A stretch of DNA of 64,000 nucleotides, taken from an uncultured Trichococcus sp. GTDB taxonomy: Bacteria > Bacillota > Bacilli > Lactobacillales > Aerococcaceae. The position numbers were made by a program, and so were the translations under genes. The notes under the pieces are model-generated. The model worked only from the letters and a program-made list of their open reading frames with translations. It ran no database searches and was not told the DNA's origin. Position 1 is the stretch's first letter, and each line of letters starts with the position of its first letter. Location of the stretch: contig NZ_OY764015.1 of the NCBI RefSeq assembly GCF_963667775.1, positions 1,815,168 to 1,879,167 on the forward strand, given 5' to 3'. Positions 28,373 through 39,648 of the stretch are shown here, in pieces.

Positions 28373-29338
28373 TTATTTCAAGCCTTCCAATGTTGTCAAA
28401 GCTTCTTCGTACGTTTCAGCCGGTAGTGCTACATAGCCGACTTCAGCTGCCATTTCGGCTGCCATTTCCAACGTGTATTTTGTGAATTCATAGACACTCT
28501 CGTTTTTCAATGCCTCGTTCTTCACGTAGATGAACAATGGGCGGGAAAGCGGCTCATACGATCCATCTTGAACGGTCACATCGTTAGGTGTTACTGCAAC
28601 GCCCTCACCGTTTACGATCGGAACAGCTTTTACGATATCACTGTTTTCCAGGAAGTATGCATAACCGAAGTAGCCGATAGCATTTGCGGATCCGGAAACA
28701 CCTTGCACCAAGACATTGTCATCTTCGGATAAGGAAGCTGCTTTGTTGATTTGTTCGCCGTCCAAGATTACTTCATCAAAGTAATCGTACGTTCCTGAGT
28801 CGGTACCCGGGCTGAACAACTCAATTTTTTCTTCCGGCCAACCTTCACGGACATCCGCCCATGTTTCTACGCCGGTCCCTTCTGTCCAGATCATTGCCAA
28901 TTCTTCGATAGTCAACTGATCCACCCAATCGTTATCTCCGTTCACAACTACTGTCAAACCGTCCAAGGCAAGTTGGAACTCTGTATATTCAATGCCGGCT
29001 TCTTCCAACAATGCGATTTCTTCTTCTTTGATCGGACGTGAAGCATTACTGATGTCTGTTTCGCCTGCGATGAATTTCTCAAATCCGCCACCCGTACCGG
29101 ATACACCGATAGTCGCTTTTACGTCCGGATTAGCGATTGAAAATTCTTCCGCTACACCCTCCATGATCGGGAATACGGTAGAAGATCCATCGACTAAAAC
29201 TGTGCCGCTTCCGGTTGCAGTCGTGCTTCCCGTTTCTGCACCGCTCTCTGCAGTTGTGCCGTCTCCGTTGCCACAAGCCGCCAAGGTAGCGCCGATAGTT
29301 AAAGCCATTGCGAATTTAGATAATTTGCCAAAGTTCAT
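28373..29338 (-). CDS. pstS: Phosphate-binding lipoprotein PstS (operon 2)
   Basis: 321 aa receptor. The signal peptide ends in the lipobox LAAC, giving lipidated Cys at about 22, then a Gly/Ser/Thr-rich tether of about 25 residues. Phosphate-site loops VDGSSTVFPIMEGVAEEF, GVSGTGGGFEKFIAGETDISNAS and PGTDSGTYDYF are all present, closer to the PstS of Gram-positives with a longer mature chain than the copy at 23705. The gene heads the second pst operon and has Pho boxes upstream. Confidence 0.95.
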   Translation of the reverse strand: MNFGKLSKFAMALTIGATLAACGNGDGTTAESGAETGSTTATGSGTVLVDGSSTVFPIMEGVAEEFSIANPDVKATIGVSGTGGGFEKFIAGETDISNASRPIKEEEIALLEEAGIEYTEFQLALDGLTVVVNGDNDWVDQLTIEELAMIWTEGTGVETWADVREGWPEEKIELFSPGTDSGTYDYFDEVILDGEQINKAASLSEDDNVLVQGVSGSANAIGYFGYAYFLENSDIVKAVPIVNGEGVAVTPNDVTVQDGSYEPLSRPLFIYVKNEALKNESVYEFTKYTLEMAAEMAAEVGYVALPAETYEEALTTLEGLK

Positions 29339-29410
29339 TTTTTACCATCCTTTATGTTGAGGTTATTTGAACGTCATTGCCTGTTCACATCTCTTATACT
29401 AACGTTCGTT

Positions 29411-29479
29411 TGTTAATTTCCTTGCGGTTTCATGTAAAGTTTTCGTTGAGTTATCCTTTTTTTGTAAACTTTTTGTAAA
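29411..29479 (-). promoter_or_regulatory. PhoP-binding boxes upstream of pstS (operon 2)
   Basis: TGTAAA on the plus strand (TTTACA on the coding strand) at 29463 and 29474, 11 bases apart, plus TGTAAA at 29433 and TGTTAA at 29411, 22 bases apart. This resembles PhoP box arrays and the set at 24627-24665. Confidence 0.7.
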
Positions 29480-29496
29480 CGGGTCTTCCGAATAAA

Positions 29497-29535
29497 AGGA
29501 AAAAAGCCCTACAGACGCGTTTTTCGCCTGTAAAG
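29497..29535 (-). terminator. Terminator of phoP-phoR
   Basis: On the minus strand TACAGGCG pairs with CGC-(GT bulge)-CTGTA around an A-rich loop, then GGGCTTTTTTCC. It lies about 25 bases after the phoR stop and separates phoPR from the pst promoter. Confidence 0.7.
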
Positions 29536-29558
29536 CTTGTGTATTTGAATTCATTCTC

Positions 29559-31319
29559 TTATATGGGCAGCGTTACCGTGAATGTAGTCCCTTTCCCCTG
29601 TTGGCTCGCCACAGTAACCGTTCCGTTCATGTTTTCAACCAAGTACTTCACGATCGATAATCCTAACCCAGTGCCTCCGGAGTTGCGGCTCCGGGCTCTG
29701 TCGACGCGATAAAAACGCTCGAAAACTCTTCCCAGATCGGCTTCCGGTATCCCGATTCCGTTATCGGCAACGTGCAGATGGACTTGATCCGCCGTCCGCT
29801 CGACAGTGACCGTAATATGCCCTCCGGCTTGCGTATAGACGACGGCATTGTTGATCAGATTGGCCAGTATTTGCTTCAAACGGTTCGGATCTGTTTGTAA
29901 GGTGACGAAGTCATTCTCCACTAATTCAAGCGTCATGTTCTTCTCTTTCACTTTCTGATCGACCAACTGGAATGTCGCCAGCACCGCTTCGGAAATATTC
30001 ACTTCCTGAAGAGCAAGCGGGACTTGCCGCTGTTCCAACTTCGATAGTTCCAATATATCATTAACCAAAAGATCCAAACGGGTACTTTCAGCAAGGATGA
30101 TTTCCAAAAATTGTTTCAGGATGACGGGATCTTCCATCGCACCGTCCAACAATGTTTCTGCGAACCCTTTTAAGGCTGTGACGGGCGTCCGCAGTTCATG
30201 GGAGGCATTGGCGACAAAGTCGGTACGGACTTTCTCCAGTCGCCGGATTTCGCTTATATCGTAGAGCAGGACGATCAGGTTCATTTCACCTGGTTTCTTG
30301 CTTGTGATCGGGACGATATTGACATCGACGACCCTGTCTTTTGGATAGTAAAAATAGATTTCGTCATTCTGCGGTTCTCTGTACGTGTAAGCTCGCTCGA
30401 TCATATGGCTGAGCCCATAACTGCTGACTGCCTCAACATAGGATTGGCCGATCAATGATTCTTCGCTTTCGCTCAATATTTCCTGCATGACGGCATTGAC
30501 CATTGTGATTTCCTTATTTTCATCCAAAAGCATCACTCCGATGACCAGATGATTGATCAAGCCGGTAAGCCGTTCATCATTTTGCTTGATTTCATTCATT
30601 TGATTATCCAAGCTCTCGGCAAGTTCATTGATGGTTTCGCCCAATTTTTGGAAATCGCCAAAGCCTTTGCCTTTATAACGCGCATCATACTGATGATCGG
30701 ACAGTTTTTTTGCGACATCCATCACGGCATCAATCGGTCTACCGATGCGCTTCGTCAAAGCATAGGTGAGTATGAACGCTACAACTAAAGCCAATAGGAT
30801 AAACACATAAAGCGACTGTTCAATGCGTTGGCTGATCGTCAAGGCACTCAGCGGTCTGGATAGCCGGATAACGGCAACGATGGCGCCTGCCTCATCGTAG
30901 ATGGGTACAGCTACATAATACAGTTCTTGATTGGTGCTTTCGCTCTTCCGTTGCCCCGTTCCATAGGGCGCTCCGGAAATAACTTCCTGGATTTCTTCCC
31001 GTCGCAGATGATTTTCCAGACTGGCCGTAGTGATCTGCGAATCATACAGCACGACCCCATCAGTATCGACCAAAGTGATCCTGTCTTCCGTAAAAGCGTC
31101 AATTTTATCCAGTTCTTCTTCAATAAAAATCCAATCATTGCCATCCGTACTGTTTTGGAGCAGTGTGCCCACTATCTGGGTCTGTTCAACAAGCAGCTCG
31201 CTGTGCAGGCTCCGCGTGTAATTCCCCAGCACCGTCTCCAGGAATATCCCGAACGCCACACTGAAAAGTGCGAAGATCAACCCAAAAGTGGCAAGCATCC
31301 GCAATTGGAGTTGCTTCAT
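29559..31319 (-). CDS. phoR: Phosphate-sensing histidine kinase PhoR
   Basis: Membrane histidine kinase of 586 aa. Membrane segments at about 8-28 and 168-188 flank an extracellular sensor region. A HAMP domain (about 188-240) and a PAS domain (about 250-350) follow. The HisKA box NASHELRTPVTALKGF places the phosphorylated His at about 374, and the ATPase domain carries NLINNAVVYT, DNGIGI and GTGLGLSIVK. The architecture matches PhoR/WalK; the position beside phoP and the two pst operons supports PhoR. It overlaps phoP by four bases. Confidence 0.93.
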   Translation of the reverse strand: MKQLQLRMLATFGLIFALFSVAFGIFLETVLGNYTRSLHSELLVEQTQIVGTLLQNSTDGNDWIFIEEELDKIDAFTEDRITLVDTDGVVLYDSQITTASLENHLRREEIQEVISGAPYGTGQRKSESTNQELYYVAVPIYDEAGAIVAVIRLSRPLSALTISQRIEQSLYVFILLALVVAFILTYALTKRIGRPIDAVMDVAKKLSDHQYDARYKGKGFGDFQKLGETINELAESLDNQMNEIKQNDERLTGLINHLVIGVMLLDENKEITMVNAVMQEILSESEESLIGQSYVEAVSSYGLSHMIERAYTYREPQNDEIYFYYPKDRVVDVNIVPITSKKPGEMNLIVLLYDISEIRRLEKVRTDFVANASHELRTPVTALKGFAETLLDGAMEDPVILKQFLEIILAESTRLDLLVNDILELSKLEQRQVPLALQEVNISEAVLATFQLVDQKVKEKNMTLELVENDFVTLQTDPNRLKQILANLINNAVVYTQAGGHITVTVERTADQVHLHVADNGIGIPEADLGRVFERFYRVDRARSRNSGGTGLGLSIVKYLVENMNGTVTVASQQGKGTTFTVTLPI

Positions 31320-32047
31320 GTCTTGGCTACCTCGAATTTATACCCGAAGCCCCGGACCGTACGGATGTATTGCGGATTTTTGGTGTCTTTTTCGATTTTT
31401 TCGCGGAGATGGCTGATGTGCACATCGACAATACGGGTTTCTCCCGCATAATCAAAATTCCAGATGGCGTTCAACAGCTGTTCCCGGCTCAGGATACGAT
31501 TGGCGCGCTTCGCCATGTAAAGCAGCAATTCAAATTCTTTCGGGGTCACTTCAATCAGTTCTCCCGCTACATGAACCTCATACAGCTGCGGGAAAATGGT
31601 GATTTCGCCCACTTCGATTTTTTCGGTTTCGTCCTCCATCGCTTCCTGTTGGGCAGGCACAACCGGTTCAGCCGGAACAGCCTTGTTTGTCCGTCTCAGG
31701 ATAGCTTTCATCCTGGCCAACACTTCGCGCGGGCTGAATGGCTTCGTCATATAGTCATCCGCCCCCAATTCAAGGCCGATGATTTTTTCCAATTCATCAT
31801 CCTTCGCTGTCAGAATCATGATTGGTGTATCAAATTTCTCCTGTCTCAGACGTTTGCAGATGTCCATTCCGTCCATCGACGGCAGCATCAGGTCCAAAAT
31901 GATGAAGTCAAAAGGATTCGAGATGGCCAAACGGTAGCCTTCCGCTCCGTCGGTGGCAGTTGTCACCTCATAGCCGTCTTTTTCCAAGTTGAAAGCCAAC
32001 AATGTAACGATAGATGGTTCATCATCCACTAGCAAAACCTTTTTCAT
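31316..32047 (-). CDS. phoP: Phosphate response regulator PhoP (OmpR family)
   Basis: 243 aa. Receiver domain with acidic pocket DDE at residues 8-10, phospho-acceptor Asp52 (IILDLMLPSMDG) and the switch lysine in MTKPFSPREV. A linker of about 30 residues rich in Pro, Ala and Glu (PAEPVVPAQQEAMEDE) is longer than usual. The C-terminal winged helix carries ELLLYMAKRANRILSREQLL and the VDVHISHLREKIE recognition helix. Likely target: the 11-base repeats before both pstS genes. Confidence 0.94.
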   Translation of the reverse strand: MKKVLLVDDEPSIVTLLAFNLEKDGYEVTTATDGAEGYRLAISNPFDFIILDLMLPSMDGMDICKRLRQEKFDTPIMILTAKDDELEKIIGLELGADDYMTKPFSPREVLARMKAILRRTNKAVPAEPVVPAQQEAMEDETEKIEVGEITIFPQLYEVHVAGELIEVTPKEFELLLYMAKRANRILSREQLLNAIWNFDYAGETRIVDVHISHLREKIEKDTKNPQYIRTVRGFGYKFEVAKT

Positions 32048-32403
32048 GTTTCCTCCTCTGACCGATTGGGGTCCGGGATGGAGAATGCCATCCCCTGTAT
32101 TTTACGAGTATCCATATTCTGAGAGCCTCAGCATAATGAACGACTCTCTTTCTGTTTTAGCATACTAGAAATGTTAAAAAACGGCAATTCAGATTTCAGC
32201 TGACGGTATGGGATATCCATCCGGGGGGATTCTATAAAATCGTGCTGCATAAACATTGTATCCGCTTAACGAACGATTTCTGCGTACAAAAATAATCAGC
32301 GCATCTTGCCGGTTTCTTATGCTGCAGCCGCCCGCTTGCACAACAAAAAAGATCCCAGCCATACGCAATGTAAGACTGGAATCTTTCGATGGGTAGTAAA
32401 ATA
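32048..32403 (-). promoter_or_regulatory. Upstream region of phoP-phoR
   Basis: No gene seen in this 356-base gap. On the minus strand a promoter candidate TTGCCG - 17 bases - TATGCT lies at 32159-32187. A perfect seven-base hairpin (GGGATGG/CCATCCC, 32075-32094) lies in the predicted phoP leader. The part next to ftsX holds its terminator. I see no Pho box array here. Confidence 0.4.
32344..32387 (-). terminator. Terminator of ftsEX
   Basis: On the minus strand AAAGATTCCAGTC pairs with GGCTGGGATCTTT (two non-Watson-Crick positions), followed by TTTG. It lies 17 bases after the ftsX stop. Confidence 0.8.
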
Positions 32404-33291
32404 TTAAACTTTCAGGAAGCGGCGCATCGAGAATACGGACCCGAATGCTCCGATAAAGATACCGATGCCCACCATCAAAAGACTGATGTAGATAAGGAAT
32501 GGGTTCGGAGTCAAAAGACCGAAGTTTGTGCCGGCCAAGTAGTCCCCGCTCACATCAAAGATGAAGCGGTAAAGGAACACGAGGAAAGTCATGGGAATCA
32601 ATGCCCCTATCAATCCGATGATGGCTCCTTCGATCAGGAACGGCCATCTGATGAAACTGTTTTTCGCGCCCACCAAACGCATAATTTCGATTTCCGTGCT
32701 GCGGGAGAAGATGGTGATGCGGATTGTATTGGAAATCAGGAATACGGCAACCAACAGTAAGCCGATGATGATGACGAGTCCGATTGTACGGATTGTCGCT
32801 ATCGTTTCGAACAATTTATCCGCTGTGGCACCGCCGTATTCGACTTGAGCGACATACTGCATAGCGGATGCAGCTTCAGCTACCGCTTTCGTCTGCTCCG
32901 GAGCCGTCGTATTCAAGACATAGGCATCATACAATGGGTTGGCATCCCCACCGAAAAGATCGAACTCATCACCGTAGCTGCCGATGATTTTATCCAATTC
33001 TTCGTCCCGGCTTGAGAAACTGATGGATTCCACATTAGCGATGTTCTCCAGTTCCGTCTTCAACGCTTCCTGGGCAGCCGGATCAGCCGCCAAATCGATG
33101 TAGACTTTTACGCTCACATCATTTTCTACGTCGGAAGCCAATTTGTTCACGTTCAAGAGAATTCCGGTGAAGGAACCCACAAGCAGCAACGTCAGTGCCA
33201 CTGCACTGATCGAAGCTATCGACATCCAGCCATTACGGAACAGGCTTTTGAACGCATCTCTTATGTGTCTCATAAATGTTCTAAATTTCAT
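32404..33291 (-). CDS. ftsX: Cell division ABC transporter-like permease FtsX
   Basis: About 295 aa. A short cytoplasmic amphipathic N-terminus is followed by four membrane helices, with a large extracellular loop (about residues 45-165) after the first. The FtsX C-terminal core NTIRITIFSRSTEIEIMRLVGA is present. FtsEX activates peptidoglycan hydrolases at the outer face of the membrane. Start choice: ATG 33291 (MKFRTFMRHIRDAF) is nine bases from GGAG; ATG 33297 is six bases further out. Either way the gene overlaps the end of ftsE by 11-17 bases. Confidence 0.94.
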   Translation of the reverse strand: MKFRTFMRHIRDAFKSLFRNGWMSIASISAVALTLLLVGSFTGILLNVNKLASDVENDVSVKVYIDLAADPAAQEALKTELENIANVESISFSSRDEELDKIIGSYGDEFDLFGGDANPLYDAYVLNTTAPEQTKAVAEAASAMQYVAQVEYGGATADKLFETIATIRTIGLVIIIGLLLVAVFLISNTIRITIFSRSTEIEIMRLVGAKNSFIRWPFLIEGAIIGLIGALIPMTFLVFLYRFIFDVSGDYLAGTNFGLLTPNPFLIYISLLMVGIGIFIGAFGSVFSMRRFLKV

Positions 33292-33967
33292 ATCCATATT
33301 CTCCTTCTTGTTGATCTCGGACAATACGGCCATTCTCTATTGCTAATACACGATGTTTGATGTCATTGACGATTTGGCTGTTATGGGTTGCCATCAGAAT
33401 CGTCGTTCCCTGGTTGTTGATTTCTTCCAGAATGCGCATGATCTCCATCGACGTATCCGGATCCAAGTTACCTGTCGGCTCATCAGCGATCAGGACGCCG
33501 GGCATATTCGCAATCGCACGCGCAATCGCGATCCGCTGCTGTTCCCCGCCGGAAAGTTCATTCGGAAACATCCGCACTTTATGCTTCAGCCCTACCAAAT
33601 CAAGCACTTCCAATACGCGCTTCTGGATGACTTTGGGACTTTTTTCGACTACTTCCATCGCATAAGCGATATTTTCGTATACGGTCAGTTTAGGTAATAG
33701 TTTAAAATCCTGGAAGACCACACCCACAAAACGACGCAGCAATGGAACTTCTTTTTCCTTCATGGTCGTTAGATTATATTTACCTACTTGAACAGTTCCT
33801 GAGGTTGGTTTTACTTCGCGATACATCATTTTGATGAAGGTTGATTTGCCGGCTCCACTGGGACCCACAATATACACAAATTCGCCTTGATCGATTTTCA
33901 CGCTCAGATTATTGACCGCCGTAATGCCGTTGTTGTACTTCTTAGAGACATTCAGCATTTCAATCAT
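33281..33967 (-). CDS. ftsE: Cell division ATP-binding protein FtsE
   Basis: 228 aa ABC ATPase, partner of FtsX. Walker A GPSGAGKST, Q-loop VFQDFKLLP, signature LSGGEQQRIAIARAIAN and Walker B VLIADEPTGNLDP. The start MIEMLNVSKKYNNG is preceded by AGGTGAT; a longer upstream frame exists but lacks a ribosome site and is not ABC-like. ftsEX lies directly downstream of prfB, the common arrangement in Firmicutes. Confidence 0.96.
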   Translation of the reverse strand: MIEMLNVSKKYNNGITAVNNLSVKIDQGEFVYIVGPSGAGKSTFIKMMYREVKPTSGTVQVGKYNLTTMKEKEVPLLRRFVGVVFQDFKLLPKLTVYENIAYAMEVVEKSPKVIQKRVLEVLDLVGLKHKVRMFPNELSGGEQQRIAIARAIANMPGVLIADEPTGNLDPDTSMEIMRILEEINNQGTTILMATHNSQIVNDIKHRVLAIENGRIVRDQQEGEYGYEI

Positions 33968-34169
33968 TTTATCACCTGTCTTTTCTTTTTTTCCTTGCAG
34001 CCTCTGAATACTCCAGAGGCTGCAAGAATGCTTCCCTATTATAGCACGTTGGGCAACTATGTCTGTTTTAGTTTCTTTACAAGTATGTGTCAATAGTTTC
34101 TCAGAGATTCAGCTGAATTCTCATTTATGCCTGCTCAAGCAAGGTCTTTTTTTCATTTCGTTGCGGCTC

Positions 34170-35286
34170 TTAGAGTTCTTCCTGATCCATCGTCATTTTC
34201 AGATAAGCATCGATGAAGGCATCCAGATCCCCATCCATGACGGCCTGTACGTTACCCGTTTCGTAGTTGCTTCGATGATCCTTGACCATCGAGTAAGGAT
34301 GGAACACGTAGGACCGGATCTGGGAACCCCAACCGATTTCTTTTTGCTCTCCGCGGATGGCTGCCAGCTCTTTTTCGCGCTCTTCCTCTTGCAGTTGATA
34401 CAATTTTGCCTTCAGCATCCCCATAGCGGTATCCCTATTCTGGAATTGGGAACGTTGCGCCTGACTCGCCACAACAACGCCGGTCGGGATGTGCGTAATC
34501 CGGATGGCTGAGGATGTTTTGTTGATGTGCTGTCCGCCCGCTCCACTGGCGCGGTAGGTGTCCACACGGATGTCATCCGGATTCACTTCTATCTCCGTAT
34601 CGTCCGCAGCGATCTCCGGCATCACGTCAATCGAGCAAAAAGAGGTATGTCTTCTTCCGGCAGAGTCGAACGGAGAGATACGGACCAAACGGTGCACGCC
34701 CCTTTCCGAACGCAGGTATCCATAGGCATTCATCCCTTTGATCAGGATCGTTACGCTTTTGATGCCTGCTTCATCCCCGCTTTGATAATCCAATGTCTCC
34801 ACTTCAAAGCCTTTTTTATCAGCCCAACGCGTATACATGCGGAAAAGCATGCTCCCCCAATCCTGGGATTCCGTTCCGCCGGCACCTGGATGGATTTCCA
34901 AAATGGCGTTGGACTTGTCGTGCGGTCCGTTCAACAGCATCGTCAATTCATATTTTTCCAGCGCTTCGGTAAATTCTGTCGTTTTTTCGTTCAATTCTTC
35001 CAGGTAATCCGGATCTTCTTCCTCTTTCACCATTTCATACAGGACTTCAAGGTCTTCATACTGCGCTTCCAGACTCTTGAATGTATTGTAGACTGCTTTC
35101 AGTTGGTTCGATTGATTGATGACTTCCTGCGCCGCTTCGGCATTGTTCCAGAACTCAGGATCCAACATGCGATCGTCGAATTCCGCGATATCCGTTTCCA
35201 GGGCATCTAAGTCAAAGAGACCTCCTGAAGCTTGAGATTTTTGTTTCTGAACTTTCCAATATTGCTTTTATTTCGCTTAATTCCAT
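34170..35286 (-). CDS. prfB: Peptide chain release factor 2, with programmed +1 frameshift
   Basis: RF2 ends translation at UGA and UAA codons. The gene starts at ATG 35286 behind AGGAGG, reads 24 codons to an in-frame TGA at 35214-35212, and continues in the +1 frame from GAC at 35213. The shift site is AGGAGG-TCT-CTT-TGA-C, the classic RF2 autoregulatory signal with an internal Shine-Dalgarno three bases before the slippery CTT. The joined protein is about 371 aa, normal for RF2. SPF tripeptide ([12 protein letters not shown]) and GGQ loop ([16 protein letters not shown]) are intact. A calling program would start it falsely at 35168. Placed between secA and ftsE. Confidence 0.97.
35201..35232 (-). 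promoter_or_regulatory. prfB programmed frameshift site
   Basis: Minus-strand AGGAGG - TCT - CTT - TGA - C. The internal Shine-Dalgarno, slippery CTT and stop TGA at 35214-35212 are at the canonical spacing. Low RF2 levels favour slippage and so raise RF2 synthesis. Confidence 0.95.
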
Positions 35287-35310
35287 TTGATTTCCTCCTA
35301 GATTCGACAA

Positions 35311-35360
35311 AAGAAGGATGGGTCGGGACAAAAACAAGCTACTGTTTTTTATCCCGACCC
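35311..35360 (-). terminator. Hairpin between secA and prfB
   Basis: On the minus strand GGGTCGGGA pairs with TCCCGACCC, extended inside by AAAAACA/TGTTTTT-like arms, followed by ATCCTTCTTTTG. It may partly end secA transcripts before prfB. Confidence 0.7.
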
Positions 35361-35438
35361 TCCCCGATTGGCGCTGTATCCGATTAGTGTGTGACTCGAT
35401 TTTTCTGATTGAAATGCGACTTGCTGATGCGCTACCGG

Positions 35439-37988
<2,550 letters not shown>

Positions 37989-38228
37989 TCTATATCTCCT
38001 CTTGCTGTCTGATTTCATTCCAGCAATCATTTTCACTGGGTATGCATTCGTGTATATGTCGTTTGTTGCTGCTGCAAAAATAATTCTTATATCTCTACTA
38101 TTCTATCATTACTTTTAATTAATGTGAACTACTCACCACCAACAAAAGCTTGCATTGGTTGCCGATTGATGGTTTTGCGTTAAGAGAAGGACAGGTAAGA
38201 TAATATGACCCCACCGGCCTAAAAGTTC

Positions 38229-38262
38229 AAAAAAAGTCCCCCGCCGTTTCTGGGCGGGGGAC
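38229..38262 (-). terminator. Terminator of hpf
   Basis: On the minus strand GTCCCCCGCC pairs perfectly with GGCGGGGGAC around a seven-base loop, followed by TTTTTTTG. It lies 12 bases after the hpf stop. Confidence 0.93.
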
Positions 38263-38274
38263 GTTGTTTTCGGA

Positions 38275-38832
38275 TTAGTCAGTTTCGATCAGACCGAATT
38301 TGCCGTCTTTTCGGCGGTATACGATACTTGTACCGTTTGTTTCAGCATCTTCGAAGATAAAGAAGTTGTGTCCAAGCATATTCATCTGCAATACAGCTTC
38401 TTCACTGTCCATCGGTTTGAGGGAAAGACGTTTAGTGCGGACGATTTCAAGCGGATTCTCATCGTCTTCCATTTTTTCTTCGATCAGATTCGGCTCGTTA
38501 CCGATATCAAATCCTCTCTCTCTGGATTTGCGGTGAATCTTCGTCTTGTACTTACGGACTTGGCGTTCAAGTTTGTCCACGACCAAATCGATGCTTCCGT
38601 ATAGATCACTGGAAGTCTCCTCGGCTCTTAAAACCAGGAAAGGTAGCGGAACCGTAACTTCCACCTTAGCAGATTTTTCGGCTGGGAATGGATATACTTT
38701 CAAGTTGACATGCGCTGTTGTTTCAGGCACGTTCCCAAAGTATTTTTCCAGTCTGCCTAATTTTTTCTCGGCATAGCTGCGGATCGGTTCTGTAACCTCA
38801 ATATTTTCTCCTCGGACATTATACTTAAACAT
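38275..38832 (-). CDS. hpf: Ribosome hibernation promoting factor, long form
   Basis: 185 aa; binds the 30S decoding region and dimerises 70S ribosomes into inactive 100S particles in stationary phase. The N-terminal S30AE domain (about 1-100; NVRGENIEVTEPIRSYAEKKLGRLEKYF) is joined by a charged linker to the C-terminal dimerisation domain (about 125-185; RTKRLSLKPMDSEEAVLQMN, ending RRKDGKFGLIE). The start MFKYNVRG follows GGAGAGAG; the longer frame upstream is not conserved. Single gene between comFC and secA. Confidence 0.95.
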   Translation of the reverse strand: MFKYNVRGENIEVTEPIRSYAEKKLGRLEKYFGNVPETTAHVNLKVYPFPAEKSAKVEVTVPLPFLVLRAEETSSDLYGSIDLVVDKLERQVRKYKTKIHRKSRERGFDIGNEPNLIEEKMEDDENPLEIVRTKRLSLKPMDSEEAVLQMNMLGHNFFIFEDAETNGTSIVYRRKDGKFGLIETD

Positions 38833-38958
38833 AGCACTCTCTCCTTTCGTCTGACGCATCGTCAGATAAAGACAACCCTCACCTATGGACCACTCATAGG
38901 GGGTTTCTTTAACTTCATTATAATGTAAGCGCCTTAACATTTCAATGTTTATGATTGA

Positions 38959-39648
38959 TTATCTTGCGATAGTGACGGAGTGAATCGATCGGAATCCTTG
39001 CTTGTACAGGAGAGCTTTCGCGTGATAGAGCGTTCTTCCGGTTGTGTAGACGTCATCAAACAAAATAATTTCCTGCTGAGCATATTTTTCGTACCCGACC
39101 AACAACGAAAATGGTTGCGTCGTCAGAAGCCGTTGCTGTCTGTTTTTTTCCGATTGTTTTTCTCCGTCATGCTGATTTCCCAGTAATTGCACGCAGCGGA
39201 TCCCTGCTTGTTTCAGCATCTCTTCGCATTGGTTGAAGCCCCGTTCCTCGTAGCTGGCATTTGATATTGGCAGCGGGAGGAACAATGCTTTGGGATACGC
39301 TCTTTGGAAAGCGCGCAGATCATCCGTGAAGGCAGCGGCAAGACGGTAATCGCCTTGGAATTTGTAGCGCTGCAGCCAGTCCTTTACGACACCCGTATAA
39401 GCATAGCAGGCTTGATGAGCAACCGTCAGCTCCGGATAACGACTGCTCCACCTGCGGCAATCCTCGCACAATCTCTGGGAGTCTTGCGGCCGCATGCATC
39501 CCGGGCAACAAGTTTGGCCGGCCAAACGCGGCAACTTCTCCTCGCAAGCTCGACAAACTGTTCCACAGTGCTTTTTCCCGAAACCGAAAAGTTCCTGCAG
39601 AGTCAAAATTTCGCGGATCTCATTTTGGCAAAACAGACACTGACCCAT
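38959..39648 (-). CDS. comFC: Competence protein ComFC (phosphoribosyltransferase-like)
   Basis: 229 aa. The N-terminus carries a cysteine-rich zinc module (CLFCQ, CRACEE, CCPGCM, CEDCRRW). The C-terminal two-thirds have the phosphoribosyltransferase fold, with LPLPIS...ERGFNQ and the PRPP loop IILFDDVYTTGRT. ComFC works with ComFA in uptake of single-stranded DNA. The gene overlaps comFA by 29 bases and ends the operon. Confidence 0.92.
   Translation of the reverse strand: MGQCLFCQNEIREILTLQELFGFGKKHCGTVCRACEEKLPRLAGQTCCPGCMRPQDSQRLCEDCRRWSSRYPELTVAHQACYAYTGVVKDWLQRYKFQGDYRLAAAFTDDLRAFQRAYPKALFLPLPISNASYEERGFNQCEEMLKQAGIRCVQLLGNQHDGEKQSEKNRQQRLLTTQPFSLLVGYEKYAQQEIILFDDVYTTGRTLYHAKALLYKQGFRSIHSVTIAR

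Noticed and set aside
34170..35168. prfB starting at the internal ATG without frameshift
   Set aside because: The upstream 24 codons, ribosome site and canonical AGGAGG-TCT-CTT-TGA-C shift signal give the full-length RF2 N-terminus.
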